Of a stretch of 64,000 nucleotides of DNA, positions 11,745-23,800 are shown piece after piece. Made by a program: the position numbers and the translations under genes. The DNA is from Pegea sp. RAD2-039 (taxonomy: Eukaryota > Chordata > Thaliacea > Salpida > Salpidae). Every line of letters starts with the position of its first letter. Within the stretch, counting starts at the first letter, position 1. The notes under the pieces were generated by a model. The model did no database searches. It saw nothing but the letters and a program-made list of their open reading frames with translations, and had not been told where the DNA came from. Where the stretch lies: NCBI GenBank assembly GCA_034620365.1, contig JAQGEQ010000077.1:1-64000 (forward strand). The letters are read 5' to 3'.

Positions 11745-12815
11745 GTCATGTGATCAGCTGGTGTCTTGTCTCCACCAGTAGATATATTCCTCAGCAGATA
11801 ATCTAACAACCAATATCATTTATACAGACATTTGCAAAACCTTTGACTCAGTTTCACATTCAATATTAGTAAAAACCCTCATAGAATACAGTATTAACCC
11901 AACTCTTATCTCTTGGACGGAGCAATTTCTTAGAGATAGACAACAACAAGTCATACTAAATAAAACTGTGTTGAATTTTCTTCAATAAATAACTTTATCA
12001 TCAATAGCTTTGTTTTAAGTTTTCTTGATTTTTTTAGTGGTGCTCCCCAAGGCAGCATTATTGGCCCTCTTCTATGCATTATATATATATCAATAACAAT
12101 ACAGACAGTTCTATATCACTAAATGATTTTGGAAACTTAATATTCTTTGCCAACGGCCTTACTCTTTTTTTCTATTTGCCAAATGGACTTTATAGTTACT
12201 AAATCAGCTCTTTATCAGCTTTAATTTCCTTTGGACTTCATTAATTAGAGCTTCAAATAAGACAGGTCAGGTTAGCTAATGAAAAAAAATTTACTGATAA
12301 AACTTTCAAAATCTAACCAAACAACAATTGATTATTTTCTAAACAATAATAAAAATCCTAATGTCCTTGAAAACTTTGTATCTTTTCATAGGGCTCACTT
12401 CGTAAATTATTTATTCAGAATTGGTTTTACTTTAAATCAAATTCTCAACTATTTGAAGACCAGAAATATTTGGACGCTTTTAAAACTTTTTAACACATAA
12501 ACATATTTATCGTGTTTAATCTTAATCAAGTCCTCACCTTTAAAAAGATTTTGAATTCGTTTAACGATTGTTTACTGAGAAAGTTTTTCTTAGATGTTGC
12601 ATTTGCTTTTCTTCATAAAAAGACCGTCTATATAAACTTCTTGCAATATCGACGCCTTTGTTCCGACTTTGTACTAATATTTAAAGTCAATATTAGTTTT
12701 GTCATCTTAGCTTCAATGAATTCTTTAAAAATTAGAATCTTTCATACATCCTCAGAGGTTTGTCATCCAAAAATAATCCCCTCAAACAACTTTGATGACA
12801 CCCAGTGAAATAATA
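11745..12815 (+). mobile_element. Degenerate LINE reverse-transcriptase relic
   Basis: Translated in shifting frames this gives reverse-transcriptase blocks in order: IYTDICKTFDSVSH (block with the first catalytic Asp), GAPQGSIIGPLLCIIYI (the GxPQGS block) and, near 12600-12700, a thumb/C-terminal RRLCSDFVLIFKV segment. Stops and frameshifts are frequent, so it is dead. Its 5' part (11745-11880) is clearly similar to 44400-44535, a second fragment of the same family. Orientation is opposite to the younger LINE at 12843-15110. Confidence 0.75.
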
Positions 12816-13013
12816 GAGTAACCAAGGTTTGAGTTCGCTATAGGAGCTTTATTTATTTATTTATTTATTACAATAAATGTGAAGGAGGGTGCCTAAAGAG
12901 AGCACCTCTCGCTAACACACATTCTCACAAATTAGATCAATTTGACGTGTAAACGAAAAAGCATATGACAATGAAGAATTGCACAGAATCATAGTATTGT
13001 AAAAGAGAAAAAT

Positions 13014-14365
13014 TCACAGTTTAGAAATGGCAATGTTGGCGATATTATAACAATTCAGCTTTTTCTTGAACAGCATAAGTGATTTTGACATGACAATCTC
13101 TGATGGCAGATTGTTCCATGTACTGATTGTGCGGTATGAGAAAAAACTTAATCTGGTTAATGTAGCTGGTGGAGTGGGCTTATTAAGATGTAATTTATGT
13201 CTTCTAAGTTGATATAACTTGAGGGAGGGACTAATGGAGAAAAAGTCATCAAACTGAAGATCAATTAGGTTGTGAATAATTTTAAAAATCAGAATAAGGT
13301 CGTATTTAATTCTTCGGATTTCCAAAGTATCTAGATTGAAGAAGCTGAGACGATGCTTATAACTCTCGTATTTGATATTAAGTTTCCTGCAAACCAATCT
13401 CGTAAATGTTGCCTGAACAGATTCAATTTCTCTGATACCACCAACTTGATATGGCATCCATGCACTAACATTGTATTCAAGAATAGGGCGTATGTACAGT
13501 TTGAAAAGGTTGACGAAAAACCATGGATCTTTAGAATTAAAAGTCTTTATGATGAGGTGGACAAGCTTGATAGATTTTCCAAAGATTCTGGAAACATAAC
13601 TGTGCCATTTGAAGTCAGATGTCAGAGTAATGCCGAGGTCTATGACTGAGGATACTCGTTCAAAAATAGATCCATTGATGTAGTATTGGTTGCTAAAGTT
13701 GGCAGCTGGCTTACGGGAGAATGTTATAACTTCAGACTTTGTTGGCTGGATTTTAAGTTGCCAATTCGCAGACCAGTTTTCTACAATGTTTAGTGCAGTT
13801 TGGAGTTTTGAGTGAGAACCAGATAATAGCTTGATGTCATCTGCATACACAAACACACTGACATTGTCTACTGTTATTAGTCTTCTGATGAGGTCTTCAA
13901 TGAAAATCAAAAAGAGAATTGGACCCAGAACGGAACCCTGAGGAACGCCGCTGGTGACTTTACTAGGAGTAGATAAAGATCTTTCTACACGGGTTCGTTG
14001 GGTTCTACCTGATAAGAAATCTTCAATCCATTTTAAGATAGAGTTGCTGATTTTTATGTTTTTCAATACAGTAGTGAGCTTGTTGTGTGGAACAGAATCA
14101 AAAGCTTTAGCAAAATCAAGGTATATGATGTCACATGGAGTATTACTTTCGTAATGAGCTGTAAGCTCATTGAAAAAAGTGAGATGTTGAGTCAAAGAAG
14201 ATCTTTGCTTAACAAAGCCATGCTGGACATCAGATATTAGATGATGCTCCGTCAAATGGCTAGTTATATGGTTGTGAATGATATGTTCTAGAGTTCTGCA
14301 GATAACCGAAGTCAGCGAAACTGGTCTGTAGTTAAGTCCAGTTTTTCTGGGACCCTTCTTATAAA
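13014..14365 (-). pseudogene. LINE reverse-transcriptase domain, downstream part
   Basis: About 450 residues open to a stop at 13014. Contains the fingers/palm blocks, the catalytic YADD and a C-terminal region with RRIKYDLILIFKIIHNL, typical of non-LTR RT thumb segments. Cut off from its N-terminal part by the nested 3'-end insertion, so it is not expected to give an intact protein. Confidence 0.85.
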
Positions 14366-14369
14366 TTGG

Positions 14370-14488
14370 AGTAATTTACTTATTTATTTATTACAATAAA
14401 TGTGAAGGAGGGTGCCTAAAGAGAGCACCTCTCGCTAACACACATTCTCACAAATTAGATCATAATAAGTAATAATAAGTAATAATAG
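14370..14488 (-). mobile_element. Truncated LINE 3' end inserted into the RT frame of the same family
   Basis: About 95 bp repeat the 3' UTR of the host element (compare 12848-12945: the same AATGTGAAGGAGGGTGCC stem-loop and the tail up to AAATTAGATC). It carries its own short TTTA tail. Flanks suggest a target duplication of about 6 bp (ATTACT-like on the coding strand). Extra TTATTA repeats sit at its 5' junction. Confidence 0.85.
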
Positions 14489-15053
14489 CATTCTTCCATA
14501 TTTGTGGAAGTCTTCCCCGCTTAAGAGTCATGTTAAAGAGTAGCGATAAGGGCAGCGCTAAAGAACAAGTACTTTTTCTTAAAAACAAAGCTGGGATTTG
14601 ATCTGGGGTGTTGGAAACTGTTGATTTTAGAGAAGAAATAGCCTTAGATACTATATCAACTGTTATGTCTAGATCTACCATCTCAGAGATATTTGAAAGG
14701 ATATTGGAGTAGGAAATAGTAGGAGTATTGCCATCATCGGTTATAAAAACCTTTTCAAATTGTTTGTTTAGCAATTCAGCTTTATTCTTTGGTTCCATCA
14801 CCAGCTGATTGGCGTTATCAAGCAAGGGAGGTAGATGAGATCTCGCCTTAAGCTTGTGATTAATGAAGCCAAAAAACGTTTTCTTGCTAGGTGAAGATAA
14901 GATTGCACTTTCTTTTCCTAAATAGAAGCTATAAACTGATTTCTTGTAGACTAGACAAAGATCTTTGTATAGAGGTTTGATGGAAGGATCTGCTTTAGTT
15001 TGTTTGTATAAGAGGTTTTTCAAATGCTGTAAATTCCTTAAATATCTTGGCAT
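14479..15053 (-). pseudogene. LINE ORF2 segment upstream of the RT blocks
   Basis: About 190 open residues, including GFINHKLKARSHLPPLL and a region with TPDQIPALFL and RLPQIWKNA, which is the usual lead-in to the RT domain of jockey/CR1-like elements. It ends where the nested insertion begins. Confidence 0.8.
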
Positions 15054-15110
15054 ATATTTTGTTTTTTGCAGCCATGCATTGAATAAATATTGAAGCCTTT
15101 TGCAAATGAA

Positions 15111-15664
15111 ATCTTAAAAAGATTGTTCGAAATTTTTTCAAGAGAGTTTTAATTTAAAATTTATCTTTTTAATTCAAGATAATTTTAATTTTGTTATGCT
15201 ATAACTTAAGCTTGAATAAAATGCATATTGTTATAGTGTTAGAAGATGTATAAGACTCATCTATTTTTAGGAGATGTAGTGAAGCACTTACTAAATATCA
15301 GTTCATATACTCCGCTAAAAAAAATCAGCTTTTTGATAGTAATTTACAAGATTAGTTTTTAATTTTAAAATCTCAAGTACTTTTTATTGAATTTATATAT
15401 CTTAATGACAATCAATGTTATTACGTCTGATATTTTATTAGATTTTTTAAAACAATTTTTTATTCTTTTTTCTGTTTTCGTACGAATCTTAGCTAAATCA
15501 TTAATTTTTTAGTATTTTTGGGAACATTATGCTATTTTCAAGGTTTCATTTGACTTTTGTTCCGGTTCACTGATCACACATTATCAGTTTTATTCGCTTT
15601 CAGCTTTGTCCTTGCTTTTAATAGCTAGCTTCAATATCTTCATCAATTTAGTAAATCTTTTGAA
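15111..15664. other. AT-rich spacer and upstream region of ATP synthase alpha
   Basis: No gene seen. Several pyrimidine-AG acceptor-like sites occur close to the ATG, the nearest (CATCAATTTAG) 13 nt upstream. Confidence 0.6.
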
Positions 15665-18600
15665 ATGTTTGCTTCAAAACTTGCTTCTGCTTTTAAAGCT
15701 TTTCCAAGATCAGTTCAATCTGTAAGATTTTTTTATAATTTGTGTCTTAAAAAACTAAATATATTTTTTGAACTTTATATTTGAAGTTCTATTTTAACTT
15801 TTTGTATTTAGATAAATTACTTTTTGTGGAAACTCTTGTAATAAATATGTTTAGATATTTAAGGTTATTTTGATTTAAATTTGTGTAAATTTTAGTTTTA
15901 AATTTTAATTTATATAAATTCTAAATATATTTAAAGTTTTTATTAGTTTTAAATTATAAAAATCAAATATTAAATAAATAAATTAAAGAATTTAGATTTA
16001 TAAATAATAATTTGTCAAGTTTAGATTTTTTTATTTAAATAATTTCAATAATACCATTATATAAGTTAAATAATTTGATCTTATATTTGAAAATCTCATA
16101 ATTTAATAAAATATAATTTTCTATATTTTATTTAAAGTTTACAACAAATTATATTTCAAATTGTTTTTAATATAAAACTGAAAGGTTGATTTTATAATTT
16201 TAACCTTGAAATAAGTTTAATATTTAATCAGTTTTAATATTTTGTAGGTCAAGCCACTCACACAAACTGCTTTGAGATGTCTCTCCACCTCTCAGAGTTT
16301 AAAAAGTTAGTTTTTTATTGAAAATTGTTGCATGAAAAACTTCATTAATTTATTAAATTGGTTTATTTATAAAATGTTAGGCGGCTTGTATTAGCAACTT
16401 GCTAACTTTGTAAAGTGTTTGTTGGAAGTTGATGATGAAAAGGTCCTAGAGATCACAATTTAGAATAATTAATATAAAAATAATAAGAACACTGCAGAGA
16501 TATAAGTAAAATAACAATCAAAATAATTCAATAAGAGTAAATATATGAAATCAGTTATGTAATTTTTTTCAACTTGCTTCAACTGAGAACAGTCCATGTA
16601 TTAGTTGTTGCCCATGCAACTGGATTCTACTCTCCACGCTAACAAATTATTCATCGGAACAAACAGACTGAAGCAGCTGCGCCTGACTGGAGTGGCAGGA
16701 ACTTTCAGAACAACACTGAGTGCTATTAAATTTAAATTCGTAGTTTTGCTTTTCCTAGAAGTGTTGTCATTATCCTGACCAATTATTTTTCCTTGTTGAA
16801 AATAAGTGTCCACCTGGGCTCGAACTGGTGACCTCCCGCCTGGTAGAAGGGTGTGGTAACTGCTACATCATGCAGATGGCAGTTTATATACAAACTGTTA
16901 AGAAATTACTGAAATGATATTTTTGAAATATTTTAAAAGAGGAGATAGATTTTGATGTAGTGATGGAATCACCCAAACTATTTTGAAACCGATTTAGAAT
17001 CATCGAAAGTTTTCATGTTTTGATAAAATCTTTCAGGTGCGGAGCTTGCTTCTATTCTTGAACAGCGGATTTTGGGAAGTGCTCCTGAAGAAGATTTGAA
17101 GGAAACTGGTCGAGTTTTGACCATTGGGGATGGTATCGCGCGTGTTCATGGTCTTCGTAACATCCAAGCTGAAGAGATGGTTGAATTCAGCAGTGGTTTG
17201 AAGGTAACTATTAGTTGCTATGACATCTTCGTTGCTATGACGCCTTCGTTGTTGTTAGGGTATGGCGTTGAACTTGGAAAAGGACAATGTCGGTATTGTG
17301 GTTTTTGGAAACGACCGAAACATCTCTGAAGGTGAAATCGTAAAACGAACTGGAGCTATTGTCGATGTGCCAGTCGGTGATGAACTTTTGGGTCGTGTTG
17401 TCGATGGTTTAGGAAATCCTATCGACGGAAAAGTCGGTTCAACCTCAACTTGATCGTCTGCCGGATTTTGAGCTTTTATTTCCCGCTCTAGGGACCTTTG
17501 GGCACCTCAAGTCGACGACGTGTTGACGTCAAAGCGCCTGGAATCATATCTCGGGAATCTGTGAGCGAGCCGATGCAGACTGGTTTGAAAGCTATCGATT
17601 CTCTGGTTCCAATTGGTCGTGGCCAACGTGAATTGATTATTGGTGATCGACAAACTGGGTTAGTACTTGTCAGTAAAGAAGAGATGACGTCATTAACGCT
17701 TTATGACGTAGCAAAACAGCTGTAGCGATTGATACAATCATCAACCAGCGTCGATTCAACGAAGGTGCTGATGAAAAGAAGAAACTTTATTGTATCTACG
17801 TTGCTATTGGTCAAAAGCAATCTACAATCACTCAGCTGATCAAAAGACTCGAAAGCACCGGTTTGTTATGACGTCGATTGTGACGTTATCACTTCGATTA
17901 ACTCTGACGTCATATGCAGATTCAATGAAGTATTCGATTGTAGTTGTAGCATCAGCAGCATATGCAGCACCTCTGCAATATCTTGCTCCATATTCAGCTA
18001 CATCAATGGGAGAACATTTCCGTGATAATGGCAAACATGCCTTGATTATTTATGACGATTTATCAAAACAAGCTGTTGCTTACCGACAAATGTCGCTGTT
18101 GCTACGACGACCACCTGGTCGCGAAGCCTTCCCTGGTGACGTCTTTTATCTGCACTCACGTCTATTGGAACGAGCAGCTAAAATGAGCGAAGCTTTTGGT
18201 GGTGGATCTTTAACAGCTTTACCTGTAATTGAAACACAAGCTGGTGATGTTTCTGCTTACATTCCAACCAACGTCATCTCTATCACTGACGGACAAATCT
18301 TCCTGGAAACTGAATTGTTCAACAAAGGAGTCAGACCTGCCATCAATGTTGGTCTTTCAGTCAGGTTCTTTCTATTTACCACCTTCACTTGTAAAAACCC
18401 GGTTTAGTTGAAAATTTCTCAACTTTTTTGTGAACTTTTCAGCCGCGTCGGATCTGCTGCTCAAATTAAAGCGATGAAACAAGTTTCAGGAACAATGAAG
18501 CTCGATTTAGCTCAGTATCGAGAAGTTGCCGCTTTCGCTCAGTTCGGATCTGATATGGACTCTGCAACCCAACAATTACTAAATCGTGGTGTTCGATTAA

Positions 18601-18983
18601 CTGAACTTCTTAAACAAATTCAATACGGTAAATTCCGCTAATTCACCTGCTTTTCCACGTTCTAATCTCCGCTGATTTGTTTCTTAGACCCGATGGATAT
18701 TGCGGAGCAGATTGTAGTTGTCTTTTGTGGTGTTAGAGGACATTTGGATAAAATTGAAGTTAGCAAAATCACTGAATTCGAAGAAGCTTTCTTATCTCAT
18801 ATCAGATCAACTCAAGCAGCGCTTCTTGATACAATCAGGTGATACATCGAGAAATTTTTACTTTCCGCCGGCATTTAACAACTTAATCCCCGCAGAACCG
18901 AAGCAAAATTGACGGAGACAACTGAAGCCTCGCTGAAGAAAATGGTTTCAGAATTCGTGAAGACTTTTCTCGCTTCCCAATAA
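15665..18983 (+). CDS. ATP5F1A: Mitochondrial F1 ATP synthase subunit alpha
   Basis: Non-catalytic nucleotide-binding subunit of the F1 hexamer. Ten exons: 15665-15721, 16248-16305, 17037-17203, 17259-17432, 17492-17658, 17712-17860, 17920-18364, 18443-18627, 18688-18838, 18896-18983, giving 546 residues, close to the usual animal precursor of about 550. Exons 1-2 encode a basic presequence. The Walker A motif GDRQTGKT (about 203-210) is split by intron 5 between Gly and Lys. Later landmarks are [29 protein letters not shown], the Arg-finger region with [13 protein letters not shown], and a C-terminal helical domain ending in LASQ. Introns 3-9 are about 45-80 nt, and several hold TGACGTCA or close variants. 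Intron 2 is 731 bp and carries a SINE. No lesion seen. Confidence 0.98.
16585..16885 (-). mobile_element. tRNA-derived SINE in ATP synthase alpha intron 2
   Basis: Minus-strand head at about 16885-16805 has a pol III A box (GATGTAGCAGTTACC) and B box (GGTCACCAGTTCGAGCCC) with tRNA-like spacing. Downstream (16690-16590) it contains the block with CGCAGCTGC, TTGTTAGCGTGGAGAGTAGA and CAGTTGCATG that recurs at 34205-34375 and 43855-44020 without a clear tRNA head. It is the best-preserved copy of this family here. Confidence 0.75.
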
Positions 18984-19227
18984 TCGAATTTTTTGAATAT
19001 TATTGAACTTATTAAAATATCTGATATTTAAATGAGTTTCTATATTTGATTGGTTTTAATAAATGTCTTCAACCTCCTAAAAACAAATCAATTTAATCAC
19101 GAAGAGTTATTCAACTTCTATTTGAATAAACTTCAACAAAATTTTTTATTTGTTAATTTTCATTAAGTTGATATTAGAAAGAAATTGCGAGAAGCTACTA
19201 GAAGCAAACTTCATTTAAGTGACAGAT

Positions 19228-19400
19228 ACTCTCTAACAACTTGTCTCAGAGTTACATCAGCTCATTCTGATATCTTTCCATCTCTTCTTTTAAAGATCTA
19301 AACATGTCTTCATCTTCTAATTATTCTGATCTTCAAACTCTCTAACAACTTGTCTCAGAGTTACATCAGTTCCTTCTGATATCTTCCCATCTCTTCTTTT
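19228..19400 (+). repeat. Local direct duplication
   Basis: A block of about 65 bp beginning CTCTCTAACAACTTGTCTCA and ending CCATCTCTTCTTTTAA occurs twice, offset by about 107 bp, with only a few mismatches. Confidence 0.85.
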
Positions 19401-19634
19401 AACTCAAATTTATATTTTCATTAAATGCTTTGAGAAAAAGTTTTTATTTTTCTATCAAATTAAAAAGAAACTTTTTTTCCTGAAATTAATAAACTTTTGA
19501 AAAGTGAAAAAAACGAAAAACTTTTTAAATATCAGTAACTGAAGCATCTAATCAATTCTTTTAGTTTTATTTGAATGTAACCATAAAACTGTATTTTAGT
19601 AGATAGAAGAGAGTTGAAAAATCGTAATTCAATA

Positions 19635-19760
19635 TATGTTAAAATCTCACCTTGTCACCGAAGGTGCGCTTCGATATAAGGTCGGAAGCTACAAATAGTG
19701 AAAAGTATCTTTCCAAATTACTGCCTTTATAGCCTTGTGGTTGCTTTGTGAAAAAAAAGA
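19635..19760 (+). repeat. Dispersed repeat, copy 1
   Basis: Begins AATCTCACCTTGTCACCGAA and contains AAAGTATCTTTCC. A diverged relative lies at 30540-30640 (TAATCTCACTTTTGTCGCCG, then AAAGTATCTTCTC). Family unknown. Confidence 0.5.
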
Positions 19761-20149
19761 ACTTGGAAAGTTTGGCAGTAAACCTGCGATACACTGACCT
19801 CAATGTCACTGTCTCAGGCTGCTAGATCATGTCATCTAACATCGGATTTTGAGTATATCTACTATTATCAAAGCCAATTTGCTTGCATTAGGGCAACTTA
19901 AACGACAATAGTGATGAAAGATGACATCTAAAAAGTCGCGTTTATGGTTGTATTTATAGATGATCCAGGTTACGAGCCTTTAGCTAACTCAGAGATGACA
20001 GGTCTAGTCGAAAAAAATAATATTTATAAAATGGCTTGCACTTTTCACGAGGTTTCTGACAAGTGCTAACAATATTTCCAAAGTTATTTATTAAAACCAA
20101 AGCTATCATCTATAGAGTCTGCAGTACACTACTGTAGGTCAGCAAAACT

Positions 20150-20395
20150 TGGAGTTTGTCGAAGGCTAACGAAAATAACCTCAACACTTTTTCATTTTCC
20201 TTGTCTTCATCCTATATTACATTTAACAAGATATAAAGAGATCTCAAATGAGAAAGTCTTTAAGGCGCACTGGTGTGACAAACAATGTACATATGATAAG
20301 CAAGCAAGGACTTTGCTGGCTTGGACACGTCCGTCGAATGGATGAGGGACAATTCTCAAAGTTTCCTGTCTACGTTCTAAGGATACTTGCAATCA
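20150..20395 (+). mobile_element. LINE RT C-terminal fragment
   Basis: Reads RRTGVTN, then HMISKQGLCWLGHVRRMDEG in different frames. The WLGHV-RMD signature is characteristic of the C-terminal end of many non-LTR reverse transcriptases. Short and frameshifted. Confidence 0.7.
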
Positions 20396-20520
20396 CGATA
20401 TGAAACCGCTTACATTTCATTGTCTTGCTTTGTTTACATCATCAGTCAGAACACATCTCACATGGCCGTTCTTGGCTGAAGCTGGCCATTGTATAAATCA
20501 TTATTCATGAAATAATGTAA
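20395..20520 (+). repeat. Dispersed repeat R2, copy 1
   Basis: Contains CACATGGCCGTTCTTGGCTG followed by AAGCTGGCCATT. It matches, in reverse orientation, 30957-31085, including the adjoining AACACATCTCACATGG and CTTTGTTTACATC segments. The same terminal core also ends the copies at 34205 and 43855. Confidence 0.75.
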
Positions 20521-20882
20521 AAAGAAACTTTAAAAGTCAGATTTTGTCTCCACTTCGCAATTAAACATTATCTTTTTAAATTTCAAAAGTTTTTCTTCAA
20601 GTTGATAAAAATTCTTTAAAAATTGAAGTTTGAAAATAATAATATTTAAAAATCAAACAACAAATTTCTTTAAATATTTTATTTTGTTTGTTTTTTTGTC
20701 ATCAGAAATTTTCATTTTAAAACTTAAAGATCAGAAACAAAAATAAAATTTTTATTGTGATTGCAATAAAAGAAAAGAGCAAAAATGGCCTCAAAGCAAA
20801 AATGGCCTTAGAAGAAAATGGCCTTAAAGCAAAATGTCTTTCTGTAAAACAAATTTTTGATTAGTTGAAAATGATGACGTCA

Positions 20883-23800
20883 TCAGCAAGAGGACGTATT
20901 TTGTTCAATTGTCGAATGTAAGTTTTTTTGATCATCAAAAACCGTCGTCATAACAACAGCACTCGATGAAGACTCAAAATCGCGATTTATTCGCTGTCGT
21001 GACGTAGAATTTCGACGTCGTGGAGGTCTTGATGGCGGTTGATCGGATGTCAATGACAATTGGCGTACAAAAAGTCGCGTTTGTGACGTCATCAGCGATT
21101 TACTTCGCTTTAACGTTTCATCTGTAACATTTGATGACATCATCAAACAAGCGCGATGCTGAAGCTTCTCTCTTCCTGTAAATAATATCGAGATGATGAT
21201 GATGACGTCAATAACATCTTATTGCAACTTCATGCATCGATGACGTCATCACACAAGCTTACCACCGGCCATTAGAGGAGATGACGTCATCGTATCTGAT
21301 TGTCGGCGTTGACGTAGCAAATGATTAGATGACGTCATCAGCTGGTTAGTTGCAAGCATGCAAATGATAGGTTAGGGCGTGCACGACGTAATCACAACAA
21401 CGATGATATCATATGTGACGTCATATTGCAAACATGCAAAAAAAAAAAAAAATCTTTTTTTAGTTTTTGAAAATATTTGAATTACTTCAAAATCAGATTC
21501 CTTCTTCGCTTCTGATTGGACGTTTTCAGCAGTGACGTCATCATTAAGAGTGAAATGAACATCAGAAGAGTCACAAACTTCATTAGTAATGACGTCAGTA
21601 AGTTGTTCTGCTTGATTGGGCTTCACGTTCTGCTGTTGGTCTACTAGTTGCGTCGTTCCGCTTGAGTGATTTCCGACAATTTCAAATATGAAATTTTTAT
21701 GAATTAAAAGAAGTTCAACAATCCGAGATTGAAAAGGCATTTCAATCAAAGTATTCAAAGATTCATTTCCACTTGTCGTAAAAGGTCTCATGAAGTTTGG
21801 ACCAAAAATTATCGCTAAATTCGATTCATCCATTCGATTATCCTTCGAGAAGGCGGCGATTCTAGAAGAAGATCAGATTAAGATCAGAAGAAGATGAGAA
21901 GAAGATGAGAAGAAAATGAGATGAAGATGTGAAGAAGATGAGAAGAAGATGTGAAGAAGATGAGATGAAGATGAGAAGAAGATGAGATGAAGATGAGAAG
22001 AAGATGAGAAGAAGATGAGAAGAAGATGAGAAGAAGATGAGAAGAAGATGAGATGAAGATGAGATGAAGATGAGAAGAAGATGAGAAGAAGATGAGAAGA
22101 AGATGAGAAGAAGATAAGAAGAAGATAAGAAGAAGGTGAGAAGAAGATAAGAAGAAGATGAGAAGAAGATAAGAAGAAGATGAGAAGAAGATGAGAAGAA
22201 GATGAGAAGAAGATAAGAAGAAGATGAGAAGAAGATAAGAAGAAGATAAGAAGAAGGTGAGAAGAAGATGAGAACAAGATGAGAAGAAGATGAGAAAAAG
22301 ATCAGAAGAAGATGTGAAGAAGATGAGAAGAAGATGAGAAGAAGATGAGATGAAGATGAGAAGAAGATGAGAAGGAGATGAGAAGAAGATGAGAAGAAGA
22401 TGAGAAGAAGATGAGAAGAAGATGAGAAGAAGATGAGAAGAAGATGAGAAGAAGATGATAAGAAGATGAGAAGAAAATGAGAAGAAGATGAGATGAAGAT
22501 GAGAAGAAGATGAGAAGAAGATGAGATGAAGATGAGAAGAAGATGAGAAGAAGATGAGAAGAAGATGAGAAGAAGATGAGAAGAAGATGAGAAGAAGATG
22601 AGAAGAAGATGATAAGAAGATGAGAAGAAAATGAGAAGAAAATGAGATGAAGATGAGAAGAAGATGAGAAGAAGATGAGAAGAAGATGAGAAGAAGATGA
22701 GAAGAAGATGAGAAGAAGATGAGATGAAGATGAGAAGAAGATGAGAAGAAGATGAGAAGAAGATGAGAAGAAGATGAGAAGAAGATGAGAAGAAAATGAG
22801 ATGAAGATGAGAAGAAGATGTGAAGAAGATGAGAAGAAGATGAGAAGAAGATGAGAAGAAGATGAGAAGAAGATGAGATGAAGATGAGAAGAAGATGAGA
22901 AGATGAGAAGAAAATCAGAAGAAGATGAAAAGAAGATAAGAAGAAGATGAGATGAAGATGAGTAGAAGATGAGAAGAAGATGAGAAGAAGGTGAGATGAA
23001 GATGAGAAGAAGATGAGAAGAAGATGAGAAGAAGATGAGAAGAAAATGAGAAGAAGATGAGAAGAAGATGAGAAGAAGATGAGAAGAAGATAAGAAGAAG
23101 ATGAGAAGAAGATGAGAAGAAAATGAGATGAAGATGTGAAGAAGATGAGAAGAAGAAGATGAGAAAAAGATGTGAGAAAGATCAGAAGAGCCACCTGGTC
23201 AGATGTGAGATGATGTATTGAAGAGTATTTCGATTTGCTGTTGGCAACAAATTGATATTTTTTCGAATTTCTTTCAAAATTAAATTAAATCCCGGTGAAT
23301 CTGTGATGACGTCATCACTTTCACGTTGTTGGTTCATCTCATTATTTTCACGAATCAGTTTCTGGTAGTCCTGACAACCAACATAAATGACGTCATAAGT
23401 AAAGTAGTAACTTCACACGTGGTAGTGACGTCATTACCTTGCCAATTTGTAGAAACGACGAATAGAGATTGAATTTCATAAGAGGTTCTGGAAGTTGACA
23501 AAGAAATCTTTTCAAAACTCCGCTGACGTCATGAGGAGATTGTGACGTCATGTCAACTCGATCTGGTGACGTGTCTAATTGTGCACATAATCTTTCAATT
23601 CGATGCTTTACGCCGCTCATTCGGTAAATTCCCTATAGAGCATGACGTCATCACCATGTTAGTGACGTCATTGAAGTATCACCTTGGTTGTCAAGGCGCT
23701 GTTGTCAATAGCAGCAACACATTTCTTTACAATTAATGGAATTCCATCTCCTGTTCCAACATGTGTTTGTGAAAAAGGAATTCCAAAAAACAACGATTTC

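Larger units (their letters stand above)
12843..15110 (-). mobile_element. 5'-truncated non-LTR retrotransposon of the jockey/CR1/L2 superfamily
   Basis: On the minus strand: the region between endonuclease and RT (15053-14479), then the RT domain (14365-13014) with YLDFAKAFDSVPHNKL, GVPQGSVLGPILFLIF and the catalytic YADD in VFVYADDIKL. The endonuclease domain is absent, consistent with 5' truncation near 15.1 kb. The 3' end has a GGTGC...GCACC stem-loop in the UTR and a TAAA microsatellite tail (plus strand ATTT repeats at 12848-12870). The coding frames are open apart from a nested insertion at about 14370-14488, so the copy is probably young. The superfamily is clear; the exact clade is not. 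Confidence 0.9.
18984..20150. other. Intergenic with small repeats
   Basis: Convergent space between the ATP synthase alpha and RhoGAP genes. Holds a 107-bp-spaced direct duplication (19228-19400) and a dispersed repeat (19635-19760). No gene seen. Confidence 0.6.

Noticed and set aside
12279..12500. 73-codon open frame
   Set aside because: Lies inside the degenerate LINE relic with no clear RT block of its own.
21873..23194. Similar Ser/His/Leu open frames on the minus strand
   Set aside because: Same 11-bp satellite, lying between two confirmed RhoGAP exons.
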